46,260 nucleotides of DNA, taken from NCBI GenBank assembly GCA_018712545.1, contig DVGV01000072.1:1-46260 (forward strand). The letters are read 5' to 3'. This DNA comes from Candidatus Coprenecus merdigallinarum. Its GTDB lineage: Bacteria; Bacteroidota; Bacteroidia; Bacteroidales; UBA932. Position 1 is the stretch's first letter, and each line of letters opens with the position of its first letter. Shown here in pieces: positions 18,461-28,589 of the stretch. The position numbers were made by a program, and so were the translations under genes. The notes beneath the pieces were generated by a model. It was not told the DNA's origin and did not search any database. It saw nothing but the letters and a program-made list of their open reading frames with translations.

Positions 18461-20242
18461 CTACATCCTCTCGGGCAGACGGATTCCGAGGATATCCATG
18501 GCCTTGACCAGCACGGAGGCGATGGTGCCCAACAGCATCAGGCGGGCATCGCGCAGGGCCGCGCTGTCCTCCTTGAGAACCGGCACGTCGTGATAGTACT
18601 GGTTGAACTCCTTGGCCAGGTCGTAGGCGTAGTTGGCGATGAGGGCCGGGGACAGGGCAGCTCCGGCCTCGGCCACCTTCTGGGGATACTGGTTGAGCAG
18701 CTTGATGATGCTGATCTCCTTGTCGTTGAAGGCAGCGTCCTCAGCCAGCGCAGGGGTATATCCGGCACCGGCGGCCTTGCGCAGGATGGAACGGATACGG
18801 GCGTGGGTGTACTGGATGAAGGGACCGGTGTTGCCGTTGAAGTCTATGGACTCCTTCGGATCGAAGAGCATGGTCTTCTTGGGGTCCACCTTGATGATGA
18901 AGTACTTCAGGGCACCGAGGCTGAGCGTGCGGAAGAGCTCTTCCTGCTCCTTCCCGCTCATGTCGGCCAGCTTGCCGAGCTCCAGCGAAGTCTCCCTGGC
19001 GGTGTTGTACATCTTCTCCAGCAGGTCGTCGGCGTCGACTACCGTACCCTCGCGGGATTTCATCTTGCCCTCGGGCAGCTCCACCATACCGTAGGAGAGG
19101 TGGTAGATGCTGTCGGCCCAGGCGAAGCCCAGTTTCTTGAGTATGAGCTTGAGCACCTGGAAGTGGTAGTTCTGCTCGTTGCCCACCACGTAGACGTGCT
19201 CGTCCAGGCTGTATTCGGTAAATCTCTCGACGGCAGTGCCCAGGTCCTGGGTGATGTACACCGAGGTGCCGTCCTTTCTCAGGAGCAGCTTGCGGTCCAG
19301 TCCGTCGGCGGTCAGGTCGCACCACACCGAGCCGTCCTCCATCCGATCGAAGACGCCCTTGCGCAGTCCCTCCTCTACCAGCGACTTGCCGTGCAGGTAG
19401 GTCTGGGACTCATAGTAGATCCGGTCGAAACCCACTCCGAGAGCCGCGTAGGTCTCGTCGAAGCCGGCATAGACCCAGGAGTTCATCATCTTCCAGAGCT
19501 CCACTGTCTCAGGGTCGCCCTGCTCCCATTTCACGAGCATCTGACGTGCCTCCTGCAGGATGGGGGCCTTCTCCTCGGCCTCCTCCCTGCTCATGCCCTG
19601 AGCCTCGAGCTGCGCCACCTCGGCCTTGTAGAGGTCATTGAACTTCACGTAGAAGTCCCCTACCAGATGGTCGCCCTTCTTGCCGGAGGACTCCGGAGTC
19701 ACGCCGTTGCCGGCCTTCTTCCATGCTACCATGGACTTGCAGATGTGGATGCCGCGGTCATTGACGATATTGGTCTTGATGACCTTGTGACCGTTCTCCT
19801 CCAGCAGCCGGGATACGGACCAGCCCAGCAGGATGTTGCGGATGTGTCCCAGGTGCAGGGGCTTGTTGGTGTTGGGGGAGGAATACTCGACCATCACGGT
19901 CTTTCCGGTGGAGGGCAGATGTCCGAAGCTGCCGTCAGCGGCGATGGAGCCGTAGACCTCCTTCCAGAAAGAAGGTGCGAACTTGATGTTTAGGAAACCC
20001 TTCACCACATTGAAGCCCTCTATCTCGGGAGTATTGGCCTTCAGCCACTCTCCTATCTCCTGGCCCGTGGCCTCGGGAGACTTGCGGGATGTCTTGAGCA
20101 GGGGGAAGGTGACGAGGGTCGCATCACCCTCGAACTCTTTTCTGGTCGCCTGGACCTGTATAGGCAAATTAACGCCGGAAGCCCCGTAGAGGGCTTCCAG
20201 CGCATTTTTCACCTTGTCTTGAATAAACTGTTCCTGATTCAT
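18461..20242 (-). CDS. argS: Arginyl-tRNA synthetase
   Basis: A class I synthetase that charges tRNA-Arg. At 593 residues it has the N-terminal Add1 domain, the HIGH motif HLGHIRN after SSPNTNKPL, a KMSKS-like loop KMKSREGT, and the C-terminal DALR anticodon-binding domain (QYTHARIRSILRKA, ending IRLPERM). All parts are intact. It lies between the M3 peptidase (21 bases upstream) and the ygiQ-like gene (3 bases downstream). Confidence 0.97.
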   Translation of the reverse strand: MNQEQFIQDKVKNALEALYGASGVNLPIQVQATRKEFEGDATLVTFPLLKTSRKSPEATGQEIGEWLKANTPEIEGFNVVKGFLNIKFAPSFWKEVYGSIAADGSFGHLPSTGKTVMVEYSSPNTNKPLHLGHIRNILLGWSVSRLLEENGHKVIKTNIVNDRGIHICKSMVAWKKAGNGVTPESSGKKGDHLVGDFYVKFNDLYKAEVAQLEAQGMSREEAEEKAPILQEARQMLVKWEQGDPETVELWKMMNSWVYAGFDETYAALGVGFDRIYYESQTYLHGKSLVEEGLRKGVFDRMEDGSVWCDLTADGLDRKLLLRKDGTSVYITQDLGTAVERFTEYSLDEHVYVVGNEQNYHFQVLKLILKKLGFAWADSIYHLSYGMVELPEGKMKSREGTVVDADDLLEKMYNTARETSLELGKLADMSGKEQEELFRTLSLGALKYFIIKVDPKKTMLFDPKESIDFNGNTGPFIQYTHARIRSILRKAAGAGYTPALAEDAAFNDKEISIIKLLNQYPQKVAEAGAALSPALIANYAYDLAKEFNQYYHDVPVLKEDSAALRDARLMLLGTIASVLVKAMDILGIRLPERM

Positions 20243-20263
20243 ATAAGGTTTTGAGTATAGATA

Positions 20264-22366
20264 CTATTTGAGTCCTCTGTTCTCGAGGAGGGGATCGATG
20301 CCGGGCTCCTTGCCGCGGAAGTTGACATAAAGGGTCATGGCGTCGTCCTCACCGCCGCGCTCGAGGACTTCCTCGCGGAACTTGCGGGCCACCTCCTGAT
20401 TGAAGATGTCGCCGGTCTCCTTGAATGCCTCGTAGGCGTCAGCGTCCAGAACCTCGGCCCAGATGTAGCTGTAGTAGCCTACGGTGTAGCCGCCACCGAA
20501 GACGTGGGTAAAGTAGGTCGAGCGGTAGCGGGGAGGTATCTGGGAGAGCAGTCCGCGGTCACCGAGAACCTTAGCCTCGAACTTGTTGACATCCAGGTCA
20601 GAAGGTATCTCGTCCATGATGAAGTAGTCCATGTCGAGCAGGGATGCCGCCAGATACTCCACTGTGGCGAAGCCCTGCCCGTACTTGCCGGACTTGTCGA
20701 GCTTGTCCACCAGTTCCTGAGGGATGACCTCACCGGTCTCGTAGTGCTTTGCATATACTTTCAGCACCTCAGGCTCGAAGGCCCAGTGCTCGTTGATCTG
20801 CGAGGGAAGCTCCACGAAGTCGCGGGTCATGGAGGCATTGCCCTGATATCTTACATCCTGGAGCAGGGACTGGAGGGCATGTCCGAACTCATGGAAGAAT
20901 GTCTCGGTCTCGTCAGGAGTCAGCAGGGCCGGAGAGTCACCGGTGCCGCGGGTGAAGTTGCCGACGATGGTCACGATGGGGATGACCCTCTCGCCGTCCT
21001 TGTAGTACTGCTCGCGGTAGCCGCCGCACCATGCGCCGCCTCTCTTGAAGCCGGGACGTGCGAACATATCCATGAAGATGATGCCGAGGGTGGAGCCGTC
21101 AGCGTCCCTGCACTCGAAGGCCTGGGCCTCGGGATGGGGAACGGGAACATTGTTGAGCTGGGTGAAGGTTATGCCGTACAGACGGTTGGCTACGTAGAAT
21201 ATACCCTCGCGCACATTCTCAAACTTAAAGTAGGGCTTCAGCTCGTCCTCGGAGAGGTTGAACTTCCCGGCCTTCGCCTTCTCGAAGTAGTATCTCCAGT
21301 CAGCGGCCGTGAGCTCATCGTTGACGCCCTGAGCCTTGGCGATGGGATACATGTCGGCGAGCTCACGCTCTGCGGACTCCAGGGCGGGAGCCCAAAGCTG
21401 GTCGAGAAGATTGTAGACGGCCTCTGGGGTCTTGGCCATGCGGTCCTCGAGAACGAACTCGGCATAGTTGTCATAGCCCATGATCCTGGCCTTCTGGTTA
21501 TATAGGTTAACCATCTCCACGATGATGGCCTTGTTGTCATTGGCATCATCGTTGTTGCCGCGGTTCAGATAACCGTTGAGCAGCTTGGTGCGGAGCTCAC
21601 GGTCGTCGTCGAACTGGAGGAAGGGCATTACGCTGGCATTGTCCAGACCGAACACCCAAACACCGTCCAAGCCTTTCTCCCCGGCACGCTGGGCAGCTGC
21701 GTCGACGGCCGTCTGGGGCAGTCCGGAAAGGCCGGCCCTGTCATCCACCACCAGGGTGAAGGCGGCAGTCTCCTTCAGCACGTTCTGCTCGAACTTGAGC
21801 TGCAGTTCGGAGATGCGGGAGTTGATCTTCTTGAGCTCTTCCTTCTTGTCTGCGGGAAGGGTGGCTCCTGCTCTCTCGTATCCCTTGTATGTCTCGGTGA
21901 GAAGTCTCATCTGGTCGGGCTCGAGGCCGAGGTTCTCGCGGTTGTCATAGACGGCCTTTACCCTCTCGTAGAGTTTCTCGTTGAGGGAAATCTCGTTGAA
22001 ATGGGCGCTTACCACGGGCGCCAGCTCCGTCTCGACGGCCATCAGCTCGGGAGTCGAGTTTATGGATGTCTCGCTTCCGAACACGGAGTACACACGGCTG
22101 AAAAGACCGCCGGCATTGTCCAGGGCCACGATGGTATTCTCGAAATCGGGAGCGGCGGGATTGTTGATTATCGCATCGATCTCCTTGTTGTGCTCCTCTA
22201 TCGCCGCCAGAACGGCAGGCTTGTAGTCTCCTATACGGACTTCCTCAAAAGGAGGGATACCGAAAGGGGTAGTCCACTCTTCGAGAAGAGGATTCTTCCT
22301 ATTGTCACATGATGTCATCATAAGTGCAAGTGTCAGGATAGTTGTAGGAAATAAAAATTTTTTCAT
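20264..22366 (-). CDS. dcp: M3 family peptidase (dipeptidyl carboxypeptidase-like), lipoprotein
   Basis: A 700-residue zinc peptidase of the oligopeptidase A/Dcp family. The active site is FFHEFGHALQSLL (HExxH), with the third ligand Glu in the following FVELPSQINEHW helix. The N-terminus MKKFLFPTTILTLALMMTSC is a lipoprotein signal ending in a lipobox Cys at residue 20, so the enzyme is envelope-anchored rather than cytosolic. It probably cleaves short peptides in the periplasm. It is 54 bases downstream of rpoD. Confidence 0.93.
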   Translation of the reverse strand: MKKFLFPTTILTLALMMTSCDNRKNPLLEEWTTPFGIPPFEEVRIGDYKPAVLAAIEEHNKEIDAIINNPAAPDFENTIVALDNAGGLFSRVYSVFGSETSINSTPELMAVETELAPVVSAHFNEISLNEKLYERVKAVYDNRENLGLEPDQMRLLTETYKGYERAGATLPADKKEELKKINSRISELQLKFEQNVLKETAAFTLVVDDRAGLSGLPQTAVDAAAQRAGEKGLDGVWVFGLDNASVMPFLQFDDDRELRTKLLNGYLNRGNNDDANDNKAIIVEMVNLYNQKARIMGYDNYAEFVLEDRMAKTPEAVYNLLDQLWAPALESAERELADMYPIAKAQGVNDELTAADWRYYFEKAKAGKFNLSEDELKPYFKFENVREGIFYVANRLYGITFTQLNNVPVPHPEAQAFECRDADGSTLGIIFMDMFARPGFKRGGAWCGGYREQYYKDGERVIPIVTIVGNFTRGTGDSPALLTPDETETFFHEFGHALQSLLQDVRYQGNASMTRDFVELPSQINEHWAFEPEVLKVYAKHYETGEVIPQELVDKLDKSGKYGQGFATVEYLAASLLDMDYFIMDEIPSDLDVNKFEAKVLGDRGLLSQIPPRYRSTYFTHVFGGGYTVGYYSYIWAEVLDADAYEAFKETGDIFNQEVARKFREEVLERGGEDDAMTLYVNFRGKEPGIDPLLENRGLK

Positions 22367-22420
22367 ATTGCGGTAAGGTATTGAAGGTTTGCTTATTGCT
22401 CAGGCGCAGGAAGGTCCTGT

Positions 22421-23281
22421 CTAGCCAAGATAGCTCTTGAGGAGCTTGCTGCGGTTGCTGTGCCGCAGACGGCGGATGGCCTTCTCCTTGATCTGACGCA
22501 CCCTCTCCCGGGTAAGTCCGAATTTCTCGCCTATCTCCTCGAGGGTCATCTCCTGGGTGCCGATTCCAAAAAAGTCCTTTACGATATCCCTCTCGCGCTC
22601 GGTAAGAGTGGACAGGGCACGCTCAATCTCCTTGTTCAGGGACTCATTGACCAGACCGCGGTCGGCGTTGGGCGAGTCATTGTTGACCAGCACGTCGAGA
22701 AGATTGTTGTCCTCACCGTCCACGAAAGGAGCGTCCACGGAGACGTGGCGTCCGGACACCCTGAGGGTATCGGCAATCTTGTCACGCGGAATCTCGAGAA
22801 TCTCAGCCAGCTCGTCCGGTGAAGGTGTCCTCTCGTTCTCCTGCTCGAACTTGGCCAGCACCTTGTTGATCTTGTTCAGGGAGCCCACCTGGTTAAGCGG
22901 CAGACGGACTATCCTGGACTGCTCTGCAAGTGCCTGGAGGATCGACTGGCGGATCCACCACACAGCATAGGAAATGAACTTGAAGCCACGGGTCTCGTCA
23001 AATTTCTCCGCAGCCTTGATAAGCCCCAGGTTGCCCTCGTTGATCAGGTCGGGAAGGCTGAGCCCCTGGTTCTGATACTGTTTCGCAACAGAAACGACGA
23101 AGCGGAGATTGGCCTTCGTCAGCTTCTCGAGGGCCGCCTGGTCCCCTTTGCGTATTCTCTGCGCCAATTCCACTTCCTCATCCACCCCGATGAGCTCCTC
23201 CCTGCCGATCTCCTGGAGATACTTGTCCAGAGAGGCGCTCTCGCGGTTGGTGATTGATTTTGTAATCTTAAGTTGTCTCAT
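22421..23281 (-). CDS. rpoD: RNA polymerase primary sigma factor (RpoD/SigA)
   Basis: The short Bacteroidetes primary sigma factor, 286 residues. Region 1.2 is [15 protein letters not shown]. Region 2 is [23 protein letters not shown] and [15 protein letters not shown], which read the -7 box. Region 3 follows. Region 4 is the [24 protein letters not shown]. It lacks the long region 1.1 and non-conserved region of E. coli sigma-70, as is usual in this phylum. The many TAnnTTTG boxes in this window are its likely targets. It begins 8 bases downstream of the htrA gene. Confidence 0.96.
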   Translation of the reverse strand: MRQLKITKSITNRESASLDKYLQEIGREELIGVDEEVELAQRIRKGDQAALEKLTKANLRFVVSVAKQYQNQGLSLPDLINEGNLGLIKAAEKFDETRGFKFISYAVWWIRQSILQALAEQSRIVRLPLNQVGSLNKINKVLAKFEQENERTPSPDELAEILEIPRDKIADTLRVSGRHVSVDAPFVDGEDNNLLDVLVNNDSPNADRGLVNESLNKEIERALSTLTERERDIVKDFFGIGTQEMTLEEIGEKFGLTRERVRQIKEKAIRRLRHSNRSKLLKSYLG

Positions 23282-23289
23282 TATCTCTA

Positions 23290-24726
23290 TTATAAACCTA
23301 TTCCGTAGTAATAGAGGTTGCCGTCCGGATCGAAGCCTTCGATGAGCAGGGACCTGCGGGCCTTCTTCACCTCGGCGGCCACGTCCTGAGGCGATGCGAC
23401 AGGATTGTTGTTGACATAAGTTATTATGAACCCTGCCTTAATGCCTGCGTCGCGGACCTTACCTTTATCTACAGAAGCCACCTTCACACCGGCCTTCAGC
23501 CCCAGTTTCTCCAGTTCTGCCCGGGGTGCCGGGACAAGCTGAGCACCGAAGAGATTGACATTACCCTGCTGGTTGTAGGCGTTCATTGCCTGCGTCTCCT
23601 CGCCTATCAGCGTTGTCTTGAGCCTGAGAATCTTTCCGTCGCGGGAGATTTCCAGATCGACCTTGTCGCCGGGACTGTGCTGGCTGATGAGCTCCTGCAC
23701 TGCCGTCCCCTTGGATATCTTCGTTCCGCCGATGGCCAGGAGGATATCACCCTCCTTGACACCGGCCGCCTCGGCAGCACCGCCTTTGACTACCTCGGAT
23801 ATATATACGCCGTCGGAGGTGGAAAGTTTCATTTCTTCCTTCAAATCTTCTGAATTATTGAGCATCGTTATTCCCAGCATGGCCCTCTGCACTGAGCCGT
23901 ACTCCCGGAAATCGGCGGCTATCTTCTTGACCATATTCACGGGGATGGCAAAAGAATACCCGGCATAAGAACCTGTCTGGGAGATAATTGCCGTATTGAT
24001 ACCCACAAGCTCACCCTTGATGTTGACCAGGGCTCCGCCACTGTTGCCCGGGTTGACCGCCGCATCGGTCTGGATGAAGGACTCGATCTTGAAATCCCGG
24101 TTGCTGCTGGGCATGGAACGGCCCTTGGCGCTGACTATACCTGCAGTGATGGTCGAGGTCAGACCATAGGGGCTGCCGATGGCCAGCACCCATTCGCCCA
24201 GACGCAGCTGGTCGGAATCACCCATAGGTATCACGGGCAGGCCCTTGGCATCTATCTTAAGCAGGGCTACGTCGGTGGCCGGATCCGTGCCGACGATATC
24301 AGCCTTGAATGTCTTGTTGTCACCCACTGTCACCTCGACCTCGGTCGCTCCGGAGACCACGTGGTTGTTGGTCACGATAAATCCGTCCTCGGATATGATT
24401 ACTCCGGAGCCGGTGCCCACCTGCTCACGGGGTATCGTGTTGCCGAAACCGAAGAAGTATTCGAAAAGGGAGGAAGGTCCCTGAGGCTGCTCGCTCCTCT
24501 TGACTACCTTTACATATACGACTGCCTTGACCGCAGTCTCGGCCGCATAGGTGAAATCGGGATATTCCCCTGATATGCTGACATTCCGGACGACTGCGCC
24601 CGAGTCGGAATCCTGATACACATAGGTCTGTCTGCCGCTGTCCGAAGTCAGACGGACTGTAAGATATCCTGCAAGCCCTCCGGCAAGGACGGCTGCTAGA
24701 ACGATTAACCAATTCTTCTTTCTCAT
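23290..24726 (-). CDS. htrA: Do-like serine protease (HtrA/DegP) with two PDZ domains
   Basis: A periplasmic protease/chaperone for misfolded envelope proteins, 478 residues. An N-terminal signal/anchor ([19 protein letters not shown]) is followed by the trypsin-like domain with its triad: His in VTNNHVVSG, Asp in [10 protein letters not shown] and Ser in [11 protein letters not shown]. Two PDZ domains follow (about residues 285-370 and 385-470), the second degenerate. It is the first gene of the leftward block and is divergent from dnaN across a 95-base A/T-rich gap. Confidence 0.95.
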   Translation of the reverse strand: MRKKNWLIVLAAVLAGGLAGYLTVRLTSDSGRQTYVYQDSDSGAVVRNVSISGEYPDFTYAAETAVKAVVYVKVVKRSEQPQGPSSLFEYFFGFGNTIPREQVGTGSGVIISEDGFIVTNNHVVSGATEVEVTVGDNKTFKADIVGTDPATDVALLKIDAKGLPVIPMGDSDQLRLGEWVLAIGSPYGLTSTITAGIVSAKGRSMPSSNRDFKIESFIQTDAAVNPGNSGGALVNIKGELVGINTAIISQTGSYAGYSFAIPVNMVKKIAADFREYGSVQRAMLGITMLNNSEDLKEEMKLSTSDGVYISEVVKGGAAEAAGVKEGDILLAIGGTKISKGTAVQELISQHSPGDKVDLEISRDGKILRLKTTLIGEETQAMNAYNQQGNVNLFGAQLVPAPRAELEKLGLKAGVKVASVDKGKVRDAGIKAGFIITYVNNNPVASPQDVAAEVKKARRSLLIEGFDPDGNLYYYGIGL

Positions 24727-24786
24727 AATACGTCAAATATTTTTGTGTTGTCGAAAAATAACTCAAAATATATGCCAAAATTTTTG

Positions 24787-24794
24787 TACTTTTG
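24787..24794 (+). promoter_or_regulatory. -7 box for dnaN
   Basis: TACTTTTG matches TAnnTTTG and lies 27 bases before the dnaN ATG. A second match, TATTTTTG, lies at 24738-24745 in the same A/T-rich gap. No convincing -33 box was found. Confidence 0.6.
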
Positions 24795-24821
24795 TGTTCC
24801 TAAAGTTAAAAATACAGCAAG

Positions 24822-25949
24822 ATGAATTTCACAATATCCAGCACAGAGCTCTTACACGGGCTGCTCTCAGGACTGAGAGTAATCTCCAACAAGACAACCA
24901 CCCCTATCCTGGACAACTTTCTCTTCGTCCTGAAGGGGAACTCCCTGGAAGTGACGGCCTCTGACTCCGAGACGACACTCAGGACCGTCATCCCCGTGGA
25001 CGAGACGGTGGAAGAGGGATCGGCAGCCGTACCGGCCAAGATTCTTACAGACTCCCTCAAGGAGTTCCCCGACATGCCCATCGAGCTGCGGACGCTCGAG
25101 GACAACAACACCCTCCAGATCAGCTGGGCCACCGGTGCGCAGAAGATCCCGTTCTTCCCCGCCGACTATTACCCCGAGCTTCCCGCCCTGGACGGGCTGA
25201 GCGTGTCCGTGACAATTCCTGCGGGGACCCTGTCGGCCGGCCTGGGATACACCCTCTACGCGACTGCGGACGAAGTGCTCAGGCCCGTGATGAACGGCGT
25301 GCTCTTCGACCTCACTCCCGAGTCGACGTCCCTTGTGGCCTCCGATTCCCACAAGCTGGTGTGCTATAGCCGCACCGACATCCGCTCCGAGCAGAAGTCG
25401 TCATTCATCCTGCCCAAGAAGCCCGCGGCCATCCTCCGCGGACTGCTCGCCAAGTCCGACTGCGATGTCAAAGTGACATTTGACGGCAAGAACGCCCATT
25501 TCGAGCTGGACAGCTGCATGCTGGTGGGACGGCTGGTAGACGGCACATACCCCGCCTACAGGACAGTCATTCCCAAGAACAATCAGAACAAAATGATAAT
25601 CAGCCGTTCCACCCTCCTCAACGCAGCCAAGCGCGTCTCCGTATGCTCCAACCAGGCTACATCGAGCATGAAGTTATCCCTGTCGTTCAACACTCTGGTC
25701 ATCTCGGCCCAGGACACCGGATTCTCCATCTCAGCCCACGAGACCCTGCCCTGCCAGTATGACGGCGAGCCCATGGACATCGGCTTCAAATCCACGTTCC
25801 TGATCGAGATTCTCTCCAACCTGCCGTACGAGGAGGTATGCTTCGAGCTTGCCGACCCCGCCCGCGCCGCCCTCATCGTAGCCGCCGAGGACCATGATCC
25901 GGACGAGGACATCTGCTCCCTGCTGATGCCTATCCGCATTCCCAACTAA
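24822..25949 (+). CDS. dnaN: DNA polymerase III subunit beta (sliding clamp)
   Basis: The 375-residue ring clamp tethers DNA polymerase III to DNA. The three-domain clamp pattern is clear: an N-terminal NKTTTPILDNFLFVLKGNSL, a middle domain with GVLFDLTPESTSLVASDSHK, and a C-terminal end LLMPIRIPN that contributes to the partner-binding pocket. It is about 23 kb from dnaA rather than next to it. A DnaQ-like exonuclease gene follows after 11 bases. Confidence 0.97.
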   Translation: MNFTISSTELLHGLLSGLRVISNKTTTPILDNFLFVLKGNSLEVTASDSETTLRTVIPVDETVEEGSAAVPAKILTDSLKEFPDMPIELRTLEDNNTLQISWATGAQKIPFFPADYYPELPALDGLSVSVTIPAGTLSAGLGYTLYATADEVLRPVMNGVLFDLTPESTSLVASDSHKLVCYSRTDIRSEQKSSFILPKKPAAILRGLLAKSDCDVKVTFDGKNAHFELDSCMLVGRLVDGTYPAYRTVIPKNNQNKMIISRSTLLNAAKRVSVCSNQATSSMKLSLSFNTLVISAQDTGFSISAHETLPCQYDGEPMDIGFKSTFLIEILSNLPYEEVCFELADPARAALIVAAEDHDPDEDICSLLMPIRIPN

Positions 25950-25960
25950 TCCCTGAATAA

Positions 25961-26731
25961 ATGAAACTCAATCTCAAGAATCCCATCATATTTTTCGACA
26001 TCGAGAGCACCGGTCTCAATGTCGCATCTGACCGCATAGTCGAGATATCAATGGTAAAAGTACTGCCGGACGGCAGCACTGAGGTCAAGACCAGGCGAAT
26101 CAACCCCACCATCCACATTTCCGAAGAGGCCACCCGTATCCACGGCATCCATGACGAGGATGTAAAGGACTGCCCTACTTTCAAGCAGATAGCGAAGTCA
26201 CTTGCCGCATGGATGGAGGGCTGCGACATAGCCGGCTACAACTCCAACAAGTTCGACATCCCCGTCCTCTACGAGGAGTTCCTGCGTGCGGGTGTGGATT
26301 TCGATTTCCGAAAGAGAAAGCTGGTCGATGTACAGAACATCTTCCACAAGATGGAACAGAGGACCCTGTCGGCCGCATACAAGTTCTACTGCCACAAGGA
26401 CCTGGAACACGCCCATTCGGCAGAGGCCGACACTATGGCCACCTATGAGATCCTGCAGGCACAGCTGGACAGATATCCCGAGACCCTGCAGAACGACATA
26501 GGATACCTTTCCGACTTCTCGTCCAAGACCAAGTTCGCCGACTACGCCGGACGCATCATCTACAATGACAAGGACGTACCCGTATTCAACTTCGGAAAGC
26601 ACAAGGGCAAGCCCGTGGCAGAGGTGCTGCGCGCCGAACCCAGCTACTACGCGTGGATTATGAACGGGGACTTCACCCTCGACACCAAGAAAGTACTGAC
26701 CGAGATAAAGGTCAAAGCCTTCGCCAAGTGA
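25961..26731 (+). CDS. 3'-5' exonuclease, DnaQ-like (DEDDh)
   Basis: A 256-residue protein. Residues 1-175 form a DnaQ-type exonuclease: ExoI FFDIESTGL (Asp, Glu), ExoII IAGYNSNKFDIPVL (Asp) and ExoIII HSAEADTMATYEIL (His, Asp). The C-terminal part, FNFGKHKGKPVAEVLRAEPS and YYAWIMNGDF, is the small domain often found behind such exonucleases. It probably acts in proofreading or repair; whether it is the polymerase III epsilon subunit is unclear. The stop overlaps the GTG of the next gene (GTGA). Confidence 0.93.
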   Translation: MKLNLKNPIIFFDIESTGLNVASDRIVEISMVKVLPDGSTEVKTRRINPTIHISEEATRIHGIHDEDVKDCPTFKQIAKSLAAWMEGCDIAGYNSNKFDIPVLYEEFLRAGVDFDFRKRKLVDVQNIFHKMEQRTLSAAYKFYCHKDLEHAHSAEADTMATYEILQAQLDRYPETLQNDIGYLSDFSSKTKFADYAGRIIYNDKDVPVFNFGKHKGKPVAEVLRAEPSYYAWIMNGDFTLDTKKVLTEIKVKAFAK

Positions 26732-27300
26732 ACATCCTGGTCTCCCCGCTGAGGGACGGGAGTTTCTATTTCCGTTCCGACTCTACGCTCATCCGTGCCC
26801 TGACAGACTTCTACATTCCCGATTATGTAGAGAGCATCTCGGCTGTCCCCGTGCTGTGCTTCCGCTCGGAACGCTCGGGCAAGGCCGTCCCTGTCCGGTT
26901 CGCACACCGGTACATTGGACCTTTCTCATGCGGTCTTCTGCTGAAGGCAGCCATACGCGAGGATATGGTTTCCCGTCCGGACCGTATTTTCGTGCAGAAT
27001 GCACTGGACTATTCGACCGTGATACCGTATGAACTGCTGCCTTTGGATAAATTGGACGGCTACATCTGTCCTTCCAGGCCCTTTCTCATCAAAGTCAATG
27101 GCTTGGAACGCATCAGGATAGAACATACACCCGACATGCAGGAAATCAGCAGACGTTTCGGGGCTATCAGCTGCTACGCCTCGGTAAGGACCGGGGACAT
27201 GCTCGCATTCGAGCTTGCGGAACCTGCGGCAGTAGCTCAGGGAGAACATCTCACCGCCCGTTTCGGAACGGGAGGGGACATCAGCATCGTCATAAGGTAA
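26728..27300 (+). CDS. Hypothetical protein, distantly fumarylacetoacetase (FAH)-like
   Basis: A 190-residue protein starting at a GTG that overlaps the exonuclease stop by four bases; the open frame upstream of that lies inside the exonuclease gene. The block FYIPDYVESISAVPVL, then GKAVPVRFAHRYIG, resembles the core of the short FAH-family isomerase/hydrolases of Bacteroidetes (a pattern like LPD...E..VV...GK...RFAHRYYD). The metal-binding Glu residues expected there are not evident, so catalysis is doubtful. It ends inside the 3' end of the convergent flavoprotein gene (11-base overlap). Confidence 0.7.
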   Translation: MNILVSPLRDGSFYFRSDSTLIRALTDFYIPDYVESISAVPVLCFRSERSGKAVPVRFAHRYIGPFSCGLLLKAAIREDMVSRPDRIFVQNALDYSTVIPYELLPLDKLDGYICPSRPFLIKVNGLERIRIEHTPDMQEISRRFGAISCYASVRTGDMLAFELAEPAAVAQGEHLTARFGTGGDISIVIR

Positions 27301-28525
27301 GACCGGCTATCGCCGAGCGGACAGCCGCGGCTGCCGTAGAAAATGCTATCTGCAGGTTATAACCGCCTGTGTCCGCATCAAGGTCCAACACTTCTCCGGC
27401 GAAGTACAGGCCCGGCACCAGCTTGGATTCCATCGTCTTTCTGGACACCTCCTTCAAGGATATCCCCCCTGCCGTCACCACCGCCCTGCGGTAGTCTACA
27501 TAGCCTTTTATCGGCATTCTCCAGAATTTGAGCCTCACCGGAAGGTTCTGCACTGTGAGGGCAGGATCCGAGTCCATGAAGGGCTTCACCGCCTGTATGG
27601 GCAGATAATGGCCCAGGAACCTGGAAAGACTGACTCCAGGAACATACTCCCGCTCCACCCTGCTCTTGAGCTCCTGCAGCGTAACAGCAGGTTTCAGGTC
27701 TATGACCGCCTCCACCTTCTTTCCGTCCTCCAATGCCGCAACCGCCCTGCGGCTCACCCTGAACCCAAGGGCTCCCTCCAGTCCTCCATCTGTGAATGTC
27801 AGCTCCCCGAACTCCTTCTGCACCTCACCGCCGTCCACCAGAAGAGACAGGGATACATTGCGGAGGGTCAGTCCGACAAGGGAAAAATTGTACCTGGAAG
27901 GGACAAGCGCAGTAAGGGAAGGAAAAGTCCTTGTCACCGTATGGCCAAGACTCCGCGCCAGCCGGTAACCGTCCCCTGTAGAGCCTGTGGCAGGATAGGA
28001 CAGGCCTCCGGTGGCGATGATTACGGACCTGACAGCCCAGCTGCTGAGCCTCATCTTCCCTTCAGAGTGAAGGGCCTCTACAACAAAATGTCCTGCAGGA
28101 GCCTTCAGCACTGCCACAGCCTGTGTATTGAGAAACACATCTATATTCGGAGCTCCGGATATGCGGGAGAATAGAGCGTTCCTGACATCCGCGCTGCGGT
28201 CCGACACCGGAAACACCCTCATCCCTCGCTCGGTCTTCGTTTCCAGACCCAGGACGCGCAGCTCATCCACGACAGCTGTATTAGGGAATGACATGAATGC
28301 CGGGCGGAAAAAGGACGGATCCGGATGGACATGTTCCCTGAACTCCTCCCATGGACGGACATTAGTAACATTGCACCGTCCCCTGCCGGTAAGCAGCAGT
28401 TTCCTGCCGCACTGGCCATTTTTCTCTATAAGAGCCACTTTAGCACTGCTCCCGGCTGCCAGCACGCCTGCCATCATGCCTGCGGCTCCCCCGCCGATTA
28501 TGACTATATCGTAATCCATACTCAT
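27290..28525 (-). CDS. NAD(P)/FAD-dependent oxidoreductase, HI0933/YhiN family
   Basis: A 411-residue flavoprotein of unknown reaction. The FAD-binding Rossmann motif IVIIGGGAAGMMAGVLAAG is at the N-terminus. Family marks follow: GQCGRKLLLTGRGRCNVTN, VIIATGGLSYPATGSTGDGY, and the C-terminal LVPGLYFAGEVLDLDADTGG with GYNLQIAFSTA. An internal ATG at 28519 is an equal start candidate. It is divergent from tRNA-Thr. Confidence 0.94.
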   Translation of the reverse strand: MSMDYDIVIIGGGAAGMMAGVLAAGSSAKVALIEKNGQCGRKLLLTGRGRCNVTNVRPWEEFREHVHPDPSFFRPAFMSFPNTAVVDELRVLGLETKTERGMRVFPVSDRSADVRNALFSRISGAPNIDVFLNTQAVAVLKAPAGHFVVEALHSEGKMRLSSWAVRSVIIATGGLSYPATGSTGDGYRLARSLGHTVTRTFPSLTALVPSRYNFSLVGLTLRNVSLSLLVDGGEVQKEFGELTFTDGGLEGALGFRVSRRAVAALEDGKKVEAVIDLKPAVTLQELKSRVEREYVPGVSLSRFLGHYLPIQAVKPFMDSDPALTVQNLPVRLKFWRMPIKGYVDYRRAVVTAGGISLKEVSRKTMESKLVPGLYFAGEVLDLDADTGGYNLQIAFSTAAAAVRSAIAGLTL

Positions 28526-28548
28526 CCGTCGGTGTATTTTTATTTTCG

Positions 28549-28556
28549 CAAAATTA
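28549..28556 (-). promoter_or_regulatory. -7 box for the HI0933-family gene
   Basis: On the minus strand this reads TAATTTTG, an exact TAnnTTTG match 23 bases before the start. It is back to back with the tRNA promoter. Confidence 0.55.
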
Positions 28557-28567
28557 GAATTATTTTC

Positions 28568-28575
28568 TATATTTG
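28568..28575 (+). promoter_or_regulatory. -7 box for tRNA-Thr
   Basis: TATATTTG matches TAnnTTTG, 14 bases before the tRNA. A weak -33-like TTCG lies at 28545-28548 with 19-base spacing. Confidence 0.6.
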
Positions 28576-28589
28576 CGTCCTCAAATCAA

